A DNA stretch of 9,459 nt from Saprospiraceae bacterium (GTDB lineage Bacteria > Bacteroidota > Bacteroidia > Chitinophagales > Saprospiraceae). The DNA lies in contig JALZWC010000657.1 of NCBI GenBank assembly GCA_023300255.1, positions 1 to 9,459 on the forward strand, in the 5' to 3' direction. The position numbers and the translations under genes are program-made. Below, piece after piece: positions 1-6,356 of the stretch; positions within the stretch are counted from its first letter, which is position 1; the number at the start of each line of letters is the position of its first letter. The notes below the pieces were generated by a model. It was not told where the DNA came from, made no database searches, and was given only the letters and a program-made list of their open reading frames with translations.

Positions 1-2264
1 GGTAAATAAGGGGGACAATCCATTTGCCATTTTATAGAGTCAGGTAGCTTGGGAAAAGTAGACTGATAAGAAGCTTTAAAGGCAGGATGTTTATAAACCT
101 TAGTCATAAATCTACCCCAAATAGGAAGTGCCGTATTAGCTCCTTGCCCAAGGGAAATTGTTCTGAACCGTACGGCAGGAGATTCTCCACCTACCCATGC
201 ACCTGCTACTAAGTCTGGCGTATATCCGATAAACCAGCCATCAGAATGATTTTGGGTAGTACCAGTTTTTCCAGCAATGTCATTCTGTAAATTATATCTA
301 AATCTAAGCCGACGAGCAGTACCACTATCCACTACTGACTGTAGCATTTTGGTCATCATCATAGCTTGTGTTGGCGTTAATATCTGTTCCGCAACCCGCT
401 CTTCTTGGTCAAAATCAATTAAGACTTCTCCTTCTTTCGTTTCAATTCGTCTGATAAAAGAAAGCGGTTGGCGTTTTCCTTGATTGGCAAAAGTACCATA
501 CACTTGAATCATATCGTACAAGGAAACTTCTGCTGTACCTAGCGCAATGGAAGGAACGCTAGGAATAGCTGAACTCACTCCCATTTGCTGGGCTAATGCC
601 TTTACAGAATCTACTCCTACCCGCATCATCATGTCAACAGTAACAGCGTTTACGGAATTACTTAAAGCTCCTTCCATAGAATAGACACCTTCGTATTTTC
701 CATCTGAATTTTCTGGCGTCCAATCGTCATATTCTGTATAGACAACTAATCGGTTATGATTATATTCACAAGGAGGAATTGATTGCTTTAGCGCAGTAGC
801 ATACACCAATGGTTTGAAAGTAGAACCTGGTTGGCGTCTAGATTTAACATGATCGTATTGAAAATATTTATTATCAATACCTCCTACCCAAGCTTTGATT
901 CGTCCGTCCTTAGGATTGGTCGCTAAAAAACCAGTATTAAGTAAGGACTGATAATACTTGATAGAGTCTACCACACTCATTTCTTTTTCTTGGTCGCCAT
1001 CCCAAGTGAAGATGGTCATTCTTTTTGGTTGTTTTAATACTTCGTCAATAATTGAGGGAGGCTTCCCCTCTTTTTTTAGGCGTTTATAAAGTGCTGTTTG
1101 TTCTGTTATTTTTTTAATCTCCTTATCACTTCCCCATGGCTTTCCTTCTTTCCAATGTCGAAAAAAAGTAGCCTGCAAATCTCGCATATGCTCTGTTATT
1201 GCTTCTTCTGCGAATAGCTGTAAGCGAGAATCAATCGTCGTATAGACCTTCAATCCATCCTTATATAGGTTATAGCGACTACCATCCTCTTTTTTGTGAT
1301 TTTTTAATAACTTATTTAATTCTAACCTCAGATGTTCTCTAAAATAAGTAGCCGTTCCTTCCGTATTTCCTTCTTTTTTATAGCTAAGACTAAGCGGTAA
1401 AGCTTGAAGGGAATCAATAGGATTACCCACTAAATAGCCATAACGGTTCATTTGACTTAAGACTACGTTCCTTCTTTTCAAGGATCTTTCTGGATGGTTG
1501 ATTGGATTAAAAATACTTGTCCCTTTTAACATACCTACTAACACAGCAGCTTCTTCTGCCCTTACGTTTTTAGGATTGGTATTAAAAAAACGCTTAGTCG
1601 CTACCTTTATACCAAAGGTGTTGTCACTAAAGGAGACGGTATTTAAATACATAGCCAATAGCTCCTTTTTACTATAAATATGTTCTAGTCGCTTCGCTAC
1701 AATCATTTCTCGGACCTTATTTACAGGTAGAGATAAAAGGCGATAGCGTTTTCTTGGGTATAAATTTTTAGCCAGTTGTTGGCTCAAAGTACTGCCTCCC
1801 CCAGAACCATCATCTTGCAACAAGATGGATTTAAATAACACCCGAAACCAGCTTCTAAAATCCACACCTCCATGTTCAAAGAAACGAGCATCTTCTGTAG
1901 CAACTAATGCGTTTACCAAAACAGGAGAAATATCTTCTAGGTTAGCGTTGATTCTATTCTGGATATAGTACTTACCTAATAGTTGTTGATCTTCTGAGTA
2001 AACCTCAGAAGCAATACTATTTTCAATAGCTGCTAAATCATTTACACTAGGTAAGGTGCCAATAATTTCTAATCGTATGAGGGCATAAAAAGTGAGGATA
2101 AATAAGAAGCCGAATAGAAAAGTGCTGCCGCCAATTAGGCTAGCCCAAGCGGTCTTAGGCCGGGCAGTTTTAAATGCTACCCATTTATGATAGGTCGGGC
2201 GTAGATGGTCTTTTACTTTTTCTAAAAAAGAAGGAGTGTTTTCTTGAAAGTTGTCAGAAGCCAT
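1..2264 (-). CDS. Penicillin-binding protein 1A-like bifunctional transglycosylase/transpeptidase (C-terminus cut off)
   Basis: Class A PBP that polymerises lipid II into glycan strands and cross-links them on the periplasmic face of the inner membrane. The start is the ATG complementary to 2262-2264 (MASDNFQENTP); 754 codons run to the left edge without a stop. A short cytoplasmic segment is followed by one transmembrane helix at about residues 39-62. The GT51 domain has the ATEDARFFEHGG motif with E124 as expected catalytic Glu, GGGSTLSQQLAKNL near residues 155-168, and a KVREMIVAKRLE...SKKELLAMYLN block. The transpeptidase domain has all three signatures in frame: STFK with nucleophile S481, SVN at 537-539 and KTGTT at 666-670. 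Family members are usually somewhat under 800 aa, so only a short tail is missing. It is divergent from the methyltransferase gene across a 217-bp spacer. All catalytic motifs are intact, so it is probably active. Family assignment is firm; exact orthology to mrcA/ponA is not shown. Confidence 0.96.
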   Translation of the reverse strand, partial: MASDNFQENTPSFLEKVKDHLRPTYHKWVAFKTARPKTAWASLIGGSTFLFGFLFILTFYALIRLEIIGTLPSVNDLAAIENSIASEVYSEDQQLLGKYYIQNRINANLEDISPVLVNALVATEDARFFEHGGVDFRSWFRVLFKSILLQDDGSGGGSTLSQQLAKNLYPRKRYRLLSLPVNKVREMIVAKRLEHIYSKKELLAMYLNTVSFSDNTFGIKVATKRFFNTNPKNVRAEEAAVLVGMLKGTSIFNPINHPERSLKRRNVVLSQMNRYGYLVGNPIDSLQALPLSLSYKKEGNTEGTATYFREHLRLELNKLLKNHKKEDGSRYNLYKDGLKVYTTIDSRLQLFAEEAITEHMRDLQATFFRHWKEGKPWGSDKEIKKITEQTALYKRLKKEGKPPSIIDEVLKQPKRMTIFTWDGDQEKEMSVVDSIKYYQSLLNTGFLATNPKDGRIKAWVGGIDNKYFQYDHVKSRRQPGSTFKPLVYATALKQSIPPCEYNHNRLVVYTEYDDWTPENSDGKYEGVYSMEGALSNSVNAVTVDMMMRVGVDSVKALAQQMGVSSAIPSVPSIALGTAEVSLYDMIQVYGTFANQGKRQPLSFIRRIETKEGEVLIDFDQEERVAEQILTPTQAMMMTKMLQSVVDSGTARRLRFRYNLQNDIAGKTGTTQNHSDGWFIGYTPDLVAGAWVGGESPAVRFRTISLGQGANTALPIWGRFMTKVYKHPAFKASYQSTFPKLPDSIKWQMDCPPYL

Positions 2265-2481
2265 TTGTTTATTTCTTGCTGTTCAGAACGAAATAATAAC
2301 TTCATCAAATTGATAGAGTTATTGTTTTGTCGTTCCTAGTGTGTATTATTGTTTTCTCGTAGTTGTTCCACATTAGCTTTAGCCAATTTAGAACAGTTGT
2401 GTTTTCTTAAACGTTTAAAGTAGGGATCTAGACATGCAATGCCTCTGCAATGTCCGAATAAATTAGAATAAATTACTCAAA
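2265..2481. promoter_or_regulatory. Divergent intergenic region between PBP1A and methyltransferase genes
   Basis: This 217-bp AT-rich spacer must carry the promoters of both flanking genes, which are transcribed away from each other. I found no perfect Bacteroidota -7 box (TAnnTTTG) on either strand; TAGCTTTA near 2375 is a one-mismatch candidate for the plus-strand gene but lacks a well-spaced upstream TTG. A perfect 12-bp palindrome, TTAAACGTTTAA, lies at 2407-2418, about 65 bp before the methyltransferase start, and could be an operator, though such AT-rich palindromes also arise by chance. Neither start has a purine-rich Shine-Dalgarno sequence. Confidence 0.4.
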
Positions 2482-3189
2482 ATGCAGCCAAAAGGTAAAC
2501 TTTATTTATTGCCTACCCCATTAGGGGCAGAAGGACTAGAGGTATTGCCTCCATATGTGTTGGACATAATACGTGGCTTATCCATTTTTATTGCTGAAAA
2601 AGCAAAAACAGCTAGACATTTCATTAAAGCCACCAATCACCCCCAGCCTATTAGTGAATTGGTGTTTTTTGAGTTGAATAAACGTATTGATCCTTCGGAA
2701 TGGCAACAATATCTAAAAGATGCGAAGGAAGGAAAAAACATAGGGCTGCTATCAGAAGCAGGTTGTCCTGGTGTTGCAGACCCAGGTGCAGAGATTGTTA
2801 AATTAGCACACCAAGAAGGGATAGAGGTTGTTCCATTAGTAGGACCGTCTTCTATTTTATTAGCCCTAATGGGCTCTGGTATGAGCGGACAACAATTTGC
2901 GTTTCATGGCTATTTGACGCCTAAAAAAGAATTATTACCTAAGGAATTAAAACGCTTAGAAATTACCGCAAAGAAGTATAAGCAAACCCAAATTTTTATA
3001 GAAACTCCTTACAGGAATACACAGGTTATAGAACAAGCTTTTAAACACTTGAATGGGCATACCCATTTTTGTATAGCAATGGATCTAACGTTGTCTTCTC
3101 AGTATATTGTCACTAAAAAAATCTCAGACTGGAAAAAAACTAAACTTCCTGATGTACACAAACGACCTACTGTGTTTTTAATTTATTAG
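2482..3189 (+). CDS. Short RsmI-like SAM-dependent methyltransferase (tetrapyrrole methylase fold)
   Basis: Predicted SAM-dependent methyltransferase related to RsmI, the enzyme that 2'-O-methylates C1402 of 16S rRNA. Visible family blocks are LYLLPTPLG (residues 7-15), SEAGCPGVADPG (91-102, the SAM-site region), LVGPSSILLALMGSG (119-133), FHGYLTPK (141-148), IFIETPYRN (171-179) and the end block HKRPTVFLIY (226-235). At 235 aa it is shorter than typical RsmI (about 280 aa) because it lacks the extra C-terminal part. The usual AEDTRH motif near residue 40 is changed to AEKAKTARH. These two differences suggest the shorter Bacteroidota paralogue rather than canonical RsmI, so the substrate is uncertain. 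The ATG at 2482 puts the first conserved block at the expected distance from the N-terminus. The gene stands alone: PBP1A is divergent upstream, and repeat E1 begins two bases after its stop codon. Confidence 0.88.
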   Translation: MQPKGKLYLLPTPLGAEGLEVLPPYVLDIIRGLSIFIAEKAKTARHFIKATNHPQPISELVFFELNKRIDPSEWQQYLKDAKEGKNIGLLSEAGCPGVADPGAEIVKLAHQEGIEVVPLVGPSSILLALMGSGMSGQQFAFHGYLTPKKELLPKELKRLEITAKKYKQTQIFIETPYRNTQVIEQAFKHLNGHTHFCIAMDLTLSSQYIVTKKISDWKKTKLPDVHKRPTVFLIY

Positions 3190-3190
3190 C

Positions 3191-3440
3191 GTGTAAAACA
3201 ATTTTGGGGTAGCCAATTAATTAATCCGATCACTTCCAGTGGAATGTCGTCAACTTAAGAAAAGCATGGTAGGATAGTCCTAGTTTGTGATTGCGATTTC
3301 ATACGATTACCTAATATTCCTATAGCATCGAATAAAGTATCACTACTAGGACCAATTCGATACTCTTTGATCCTTGCACGATCGATGGTTGAAGTTTGTA
3401 ACTTCAACCTTATATTAAACTTTGCAGTGGACCTAAAATA
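3191..3440. repeat. Intergenic repeat E1 (MITE/REP-like, one recognisable end)
   Basis: This is most of the 343-bp spacer between the methyltransferase and NUDIX genes. Its left end, 3191-3238, matches the reverse complement of 8130-8177 (right end of repeat E2) at 42 of 48 positions without gaps. The first 21 nt match the right end of E3 at 18 of 21. The interior differs from E2. It has an 8-bp inverted repeat, GTCCTAGT at 3277-3284 with ACTAGGAC at 3345-3352, and a perfect 10-bp hairpin at 3387-3409. A matching inverted right end or target duplication is not evident, so the right boundary is approximate. It may be a decayed or composite copy of the element family seen at E2 and E3. Confidence 0.7.
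3387..3409. repeat. Perfect 10-bp palindromic hairpin inside E1
   Basis: GGTTGAAGTT at 3387-3396 and AACTTCAACC at 3400-3409 are exact reverse complements around a 3-nt TGT loop. There is no T-run directly after either arm, so it is not a typical intrinsic terminator. The form resembles a REP-type palindrome, but no REP-associated transposase is present in the window, so that link is inference. Confidence 0.7.
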
Positions 3441-3532
3441 CAAGATAAATAAAGTAAGAAAATACCAACTTTAATTTACTGTCAATTTATAGGAGAACAA
3501 CAACATAATTAAACCCATGATAAAAAAACAAC

Positions 3533-4195
3533 ATGTCAGATACCGATTTTCTTGCAGCATTAAAACAACAATTAGACAACAATTTACCAGGTCAAGCTGC
3601 GCAAGCCAAAATGGCATCTGGAAGTAGAACAAAATTTCCAACCATACCGAGTACCGCAAAAGAAGCCTGTGTATTATGTCTATTATATTTAAAAGAAAAA
3701 GAATGGCATCTTGTATTAATGGAGCGAGTTTCGAATAATCCAAATGATCGACATAGTGGCCAAATGAGTTTTCCGGGAGGCAAGTTAGAAATAGGAGAAA
3801 CGTACGAGGAAGGCGCATTAAGAGAAACAGAAGAAGAGATCGGCGTTCCGCGAGAAGATATCAAGATATTAGGAAAACTAACTCCATTATACATTCCTGT
3901 AAGCAATTTTCATGTCCACCCTTTTGTAGGCGTACTTACATATACTCCTTCTTTTATTCCGCAAGAATCGGAAGTAAAAGAGCTAGTAGAAGTACCAATT
4001 AGTTTGTTATTGGATTCGAATAATCGACGGATTAAAGACCTGACGATTCGGACCGTTAGTATCAAGGAAGTTCCTTATTTTGATGTGTATAAGAAAGTGG
4101 TGTGGGGAGCGACGGCGATGATGCTAAGTGAGTTTGTTGTGCTAATAAATAATGTGAAGAAGGCTATGAAAAGTGATTATGAGTTTCTTAAGTAA
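3533..4195 (+). CDS. NUDIX hydrolase, CoA pyrophosphatase (NudL-like) family
   Basis: Predicted soluble nucleoside-diphosphate-linked hydrolase. The NUDIX box spans residues 83-105: G83, E89, R97-E98, E101-E102, G104 and V105 fit GX5EX7REUXEEXGU, except that the U position is T99. The Glu residues would bind the catalytic Mg2+. Just upstream, HSGQMSFPGGK (74-84) matches the block typical of the CoA pyrophosphatase branch, which splits CoA or acyl-CoA into 3'-phosphoadenosine phosphate and phosphopantetheine derivatives. Length, 220 aa, fits that branch. The start at 3533 (MSDTDFLAALKQQL) is preferred; an ATG at 3517 is out of frame, and no Shine-Dalgarno is evident. The gene follows repeat E1 and converges on the antiporter gene with a 56-bp gap in which I see no clear terminator. 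CoA specificity is inferred from the motif only. Confidence 0.88.
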   Translation: MSDTDFLAALKQQLDNNLPGQAAQAKMASGSRTKFPTIPSTAKEACVLCLLYLKEKEWHLVLMERVSNNPNDRHSGQMSFPGGKLEIGETYEEGALRETEEEIGVPREDIKILGKLTPLYIPVSNFHVHPFVGVLTYTPSFIPQESEVKELVEVPISLLLDSNNRRIKDLTIRTVSIKEVPYFDVYKKVVWGATAMMLSEFVVLINNVKKAMKSDYEFLK

Positions 4196-4251
4196 ATACT
4201 ACACATAGATTTACCAGTGAAATAATAACAAAAAACAAAACCCTTTATAAC

Positions 4252-5178
4252 CTACGTAAACAACTTAACTAAAAAGAAGACATAAAATAAAATCAACATA
4301 TAACCTTCCCATCTACAAATTGTTTTGGAGATACACATAACTGCTAATGCAATCGTCAGTGCAATCATGTAAGGTAAACTAAATTGTAAAACAGCTGGCG
4401 GAATAATTAAAGGGCCAATAAATGCAGGAATCGCCATTACGGCATAGGTATTAAAAATATTAGAGCCTAACACATTTCCAACCGCCATGTCTGTCTGCCC
4501 TTTTTTAATCGCAGCAATACTTACAAAAACTTCTGGAAGAGAAGTACCTAATGCTACTAAACTTTGAGCGATTACCGCAGAACCAATACCCATTAAACCC
4601 GATAGTTTTACAATCCCGAATACGGTATAATCTGCACCAAATTTGATAACTACTGCACTAGCCAGTAATATTGCTATTGTTTGCCAAGTAATTTTCGGAC
4701 GCTCTACTTCGTCATCGCTGTCGTTACTTGTTAAAGAATGGATTAGAAAGATCGCCAATGCAATCAATAAAAAGATTGCTTCAAAGATCGCCACTTTTCC
4801 ATCGTAGACGACAAACCAAAGCAAAAATGCAGACAATACCAGTAAGGGAATATCTGCATGCATGATCGTTTCGCGAACCTTAATTTCTTTCCCGATTACA
4901 GCAACTAAACCTAAAACCAACCCAACGTTCGCTATATTAGAGCCTACCACATTTCCAATAACGATATCAGAGGAGCCTTCCACTACAGCTGCAATAGAAG
5001 CCGCTAATTCTGGTAAAGAAGTACCAAATGCAACTACTGTAACACCAATAATAAATGGTGGTATTCCAAAGGATGAACCAATTTTGTCTGCAGCATCAAC
5101 AAAAAAGTCCGATGCTTGGAGTAATGCAAACAAACTAACGGCAAAGATTGCTATATATGTAAGTAATTCTTGTGTCAT
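4252..5178 (-). CDS. Calcium/sodium antiporter, CaCA superfamily
   Basis: Inner-membrane cation/Ca2+ exchanger of the YrbG / K+-dependent Na+/Ca2+ exchanger-related type. It exports Ca2+ using the Na+ (or H+) gradient. The protein of 308 aa is almost entirely hydrophobic helices and shows the two inverted alpha repeats that form the ion site: GTSLPE at 52-57 with GNVVGSN at 75-81, and GTSLPE at 211-216 with GNVLGSN at 234-240. E57 and E216 are the expected ion-coordinating glutamates. The halves are separated by a short acidic cytoplasmic loop, SNDSDDEVE (151-159). Length and motif spacing are normal for the family. The ATG complementary to 5176-5178 gives MTQELLTYIAIF, leading directly into the first helix. 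A candidate -7 box lies about 55 bp upstream. Ion specificity cannot be read from sequence alone. Confidence 0.94.
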   Translation of the reverse strand: MTQELLTYIAIFAVSLFALLQASDFFVDAADKIGSSFGIPPFIIGVTVVAFGTSLPELAASIAAVVEGSSDIVIGNVVGSNIANVGLVLGLVAVIGKEIKVRETIMHADIPLLVLSAFLLWFVVYDGKVAIFEAIFLLIALAIFLIHSLTSNDSDDEVERPKITWQTIAILLASAVVIKFGADYTVFGIVKLSGLMGIGSAVIAQSLVALGTSLPEVFVSIAAIKKGQTDMAVGNVLGSNIFNTYAVMAIPAFIGPLIIPPAVLQFSLPYMIALTIALAVMCISKTICRWEGYMLILFYVFFLVKLFT

Positions 5179-5232
5179 GTCTTATTTATTCCAATTCTTC
5201 TATTCAACTGTCTTCTAAAGATAAATAAACCG

Positions 5233-5240
5233 CAAATGTA
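5233..5240 (-). promoter_or_regulatory. Candidate Bacteroidota -7 box for the antiporter gene
   Basis: Read on the minus strand, this is TACATTTG, a full match to the Bacteroidota sigma-A -7 consensus TAnnTTTG. It sits about 55 nt before the antiporter start codon. No TTG is seen at the usual -33 spacing, so support rests on the -7 match alone. Confidence 0.35.
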
Positions 5241-5423
5241 CACTATTTGTAAGGAAGGAGGCGAGAATGAATATACATTCTTAGCTAGGTTATTTGTTCT
5301 TAGTTTCTTCTTTAAAAGAGCGTATTATTGATTCTAAGACTATTGTTAAAGGGGGGAAGAAACAACTTCTTATGTACTATAGAGTGGATGGATTGCTATG
5401 GATACAAGAAGCAGCCAAGAGTT

Positions 5424-5450
5424 TAAATCTATTTTTATTGAATAGATTTA
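5424..5450. terminator. AT-only hairpin, possible terminator
   Basis: TAAATCTATT (5424-5433) and AATAGATTTA (5441-5450) are perfect 10-bp reverse complements around a 7-nt loop, followed on the plus strand by the T-rich TCTTTATTTT. The stem has only two G-C pairs, so it is weak. No plus-strand gene lies directly upstream, and its function is uncertain. Confidence 0.35.
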
Positions 5451-5467
5451 TCTTTATTTTCTAGCTC

Positions 5468-5504
5468 AAAAAATGTTAATATTTATCAATCAATAGCATT
5501 TTTT
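5468..5504. terminator. Bidirectional terminator-like hairpin
   Basis: AAAAAATGTTA (5468-5478) pairs with TAGCATTTTTT (5494-5504): 11 pairs including one G-T wobble, around a 15-nt loop. The stem carries a six-T run on each strand, as intrinsic terminators that work in both directions do. It is G-C poor. There is no recognised gene ending here on either strand. Confidence 0.35.
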
Positions 5505-5878
5505 AAAGAATTACTGTACCTTGATAAGAGGTAAGGGAGGATAGTAAGCATTTTAACCTTATCCTACATATCAATTTTTTAGCCTACATCTACACACCTA
5601 CGTATAATATTCCTACACAAGACTTGTTCCCGTATAATAAACTGGTCTATAAAAAATAAATCCATACTTGTGGGTACACACTGATTTTTTGATCTCATGT
5701 AGAATGAAAAATCTAATTTTTATTTGCAAGCAAGCCTACAAAACTTTACAAAGATTACTAGCCTACAATATTAGTTGGGTATTTTCCTGACAGAACAAAA
5801 TATACTTATATATTAACTAAAAATGGTTAGCTAAGTAAGTTGTTTTTTGTTCTTAAACTATGAACAAACACCACTAAA

Positions 5879-6247
5879 ATGAATCAATCACATTGGACTT
5901 ATTGGGACGACTATGGAAGACAGCATGTCGTTGGTATTCTACATGGCGCAGATACTGGACACTTGGTCGTACATTGTAATTCTAAAGTAATGCTAGTAGA
6001 TTTTAATGTACAAGAATCAAAGACTTATTCTTTTTGCATTGACGAACATTTATGTAAATTGAAAGTCTCCAATAAAAAGGCAACTGGCTTTACTTATGAA
6101 CTAGGCGTGGATGAGAATTTGAATACGCCCGTTTATCTAAAAAAGAAAAAAGAAGCTAGAAAATTCTTATACCAAAAAATAGGCTCCATGGTAGCTGCTG
6201 TATCTATTTTAATGTTTGTAGCACTATTACTTCAGTCTTTTAAATAA
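5879..6247 (+). CDS. Hypothetical 122-aa protein with C-terminal membrane anchor
   Basis: I do not recognise a family. Residues 1-88 look like a small soluble beta-rich domain (HWTYWDDYGRQHVVGILHG, then alternating hydrophobic strands) with three cysteines at 33, 53 and 59. A basic stretch, KKKKEARK (88-95), is followed by one strongly hydrophobic helix at about 101-119 and only FK after it. With no N-terminal signal peptide, this is the layout of a tail-anchored protein whose domain would face the cytoplasm, with the lysine-rich segment on the inside. The start at 5879 is the first ATG after in-frame stops and has no purine-rich ribosome binding site. It stands alone after a long non-coding stretch and ends before two hairpins. 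It looks like a real gene from its balanced composition and clear domain structure. Confidence 0.75.
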   Translation: MNQSHWTYWDDYGRQHVVGILHGADTGHLVVHCNSKVMLVDFNVQESKTYSFCIDEHLCKLKVSNKKATGFTYELGVDENLNTPVYLKKKKEARKFLYQKIGSMVAAVSILMFVALLLQSFK

Positions 6248-6248
6248 A

Positions 6249-6265
6249 TGGCTAAATCTTAGCCA
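6249..6265. terminator. Small hairpin after the 122-aa gene
   Basis: TGGCTAA (6249-6255) and TTAGCCA (6259-6265) form a perfect 7-bp stem with an ATC loop, starting one base after the stop codon. The following sequence is C/T-rich but has no T-run, so alone it would be a weak terminator. It may stabilise the transcript's 3' end. Confidence 0.4.
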
Positions 6266-6283
6266 ATACCCTCTTCCTTATTG

Positions 6284-6321
6284 GTTGGGTAACAGAAACA
6301 GCAATGTTTCTGTTGCTCAAC
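6284..6321. terminator. Strong 17-bp hairpin with GCAA tetraloop between convergent genes
   Basis: Bases 6284-6300 pair with 6305-6321 over 17 positions (15 Watson-Crick, 2 G-T) around a GCAA loop, a GNRA-type tetraloop. On the plus strand it is followed by a C-run and then TTTTATTT, so it should end transcripts of the 122-aa gene. It lies 36 bp beyond the stop of the convergent flippase gene and could also act on that transcript, although the minus strand has no T-run. Confidence 0.75.
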
Positions 6322-6356
6322 ACCCCCCTTTTATTTAGAAACAACCCTATTATAAA

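Larger units (their letters stand above)
5241..5878. other. Gene-poor intergenic stretch before the 122-aa gene
   Basis: About 640 bp of strongly AT-rich sequence with no convincing gene. A stop-free plus-strand frame of about 60 codons ends at 5464, but its only ATG (5371) leaves 30 codons of low-complexity hydrophobic sequence, so I do not call it. The stretch holds two adjacent hairpins (5424-5450 and 5468-5504). It also holds five copies of CCTACA (5563, 5583, 5612, 5735, 5762) plus one CCTACG (5597), and a repeated 9-mer CGTATAATA at 5601-5609 and 5631-5639. No tRNA, rRNA or known riboswitch shape was recognised. The promoter of the gene at 5879 must lie near the right end, but no perfect TAnnTTTG was found there. 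Confidence 0.6.

Noticed and set aside
277..483. 68-codon plus-strand frame inside the PBP1A gene
   Set aside because: It lies opposite the transpeptidase domain, overlapping the region encoding the KTGTT motif on the minus strand. It has no recognisable domain and is an antisense shadow.
3255..3443. 62-codon minus-strand frame in the E1 spacer as a gene
   Set aside because: It reads through a perfect palindrome and repeat sequence, has no recognisable family and no start context. It is kept only as part of the E1 observation.
3471..3906. 115- and 104-codon minus-strand frames across the NUDIX gene
   Set aside because: Both are antisense to the NUDIX coding region, whose motif is intact in its own frame.
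4862..5218. 118-codon plus-strand frame over the antiporter gene
   Set aside because: It is antisense to the first alpha repeat of the antiporter and its composition is a by-product of that repeat.
5287..5464. Stop-free plus-strand frame of about 60 codons in the gene-poor region
   Set aside because: The only ATG is at 5371, giving 30 codons rich in Leu, Phe and Ile that run into the AT-only hairpin. There is no ribosome binding site or promoter support.
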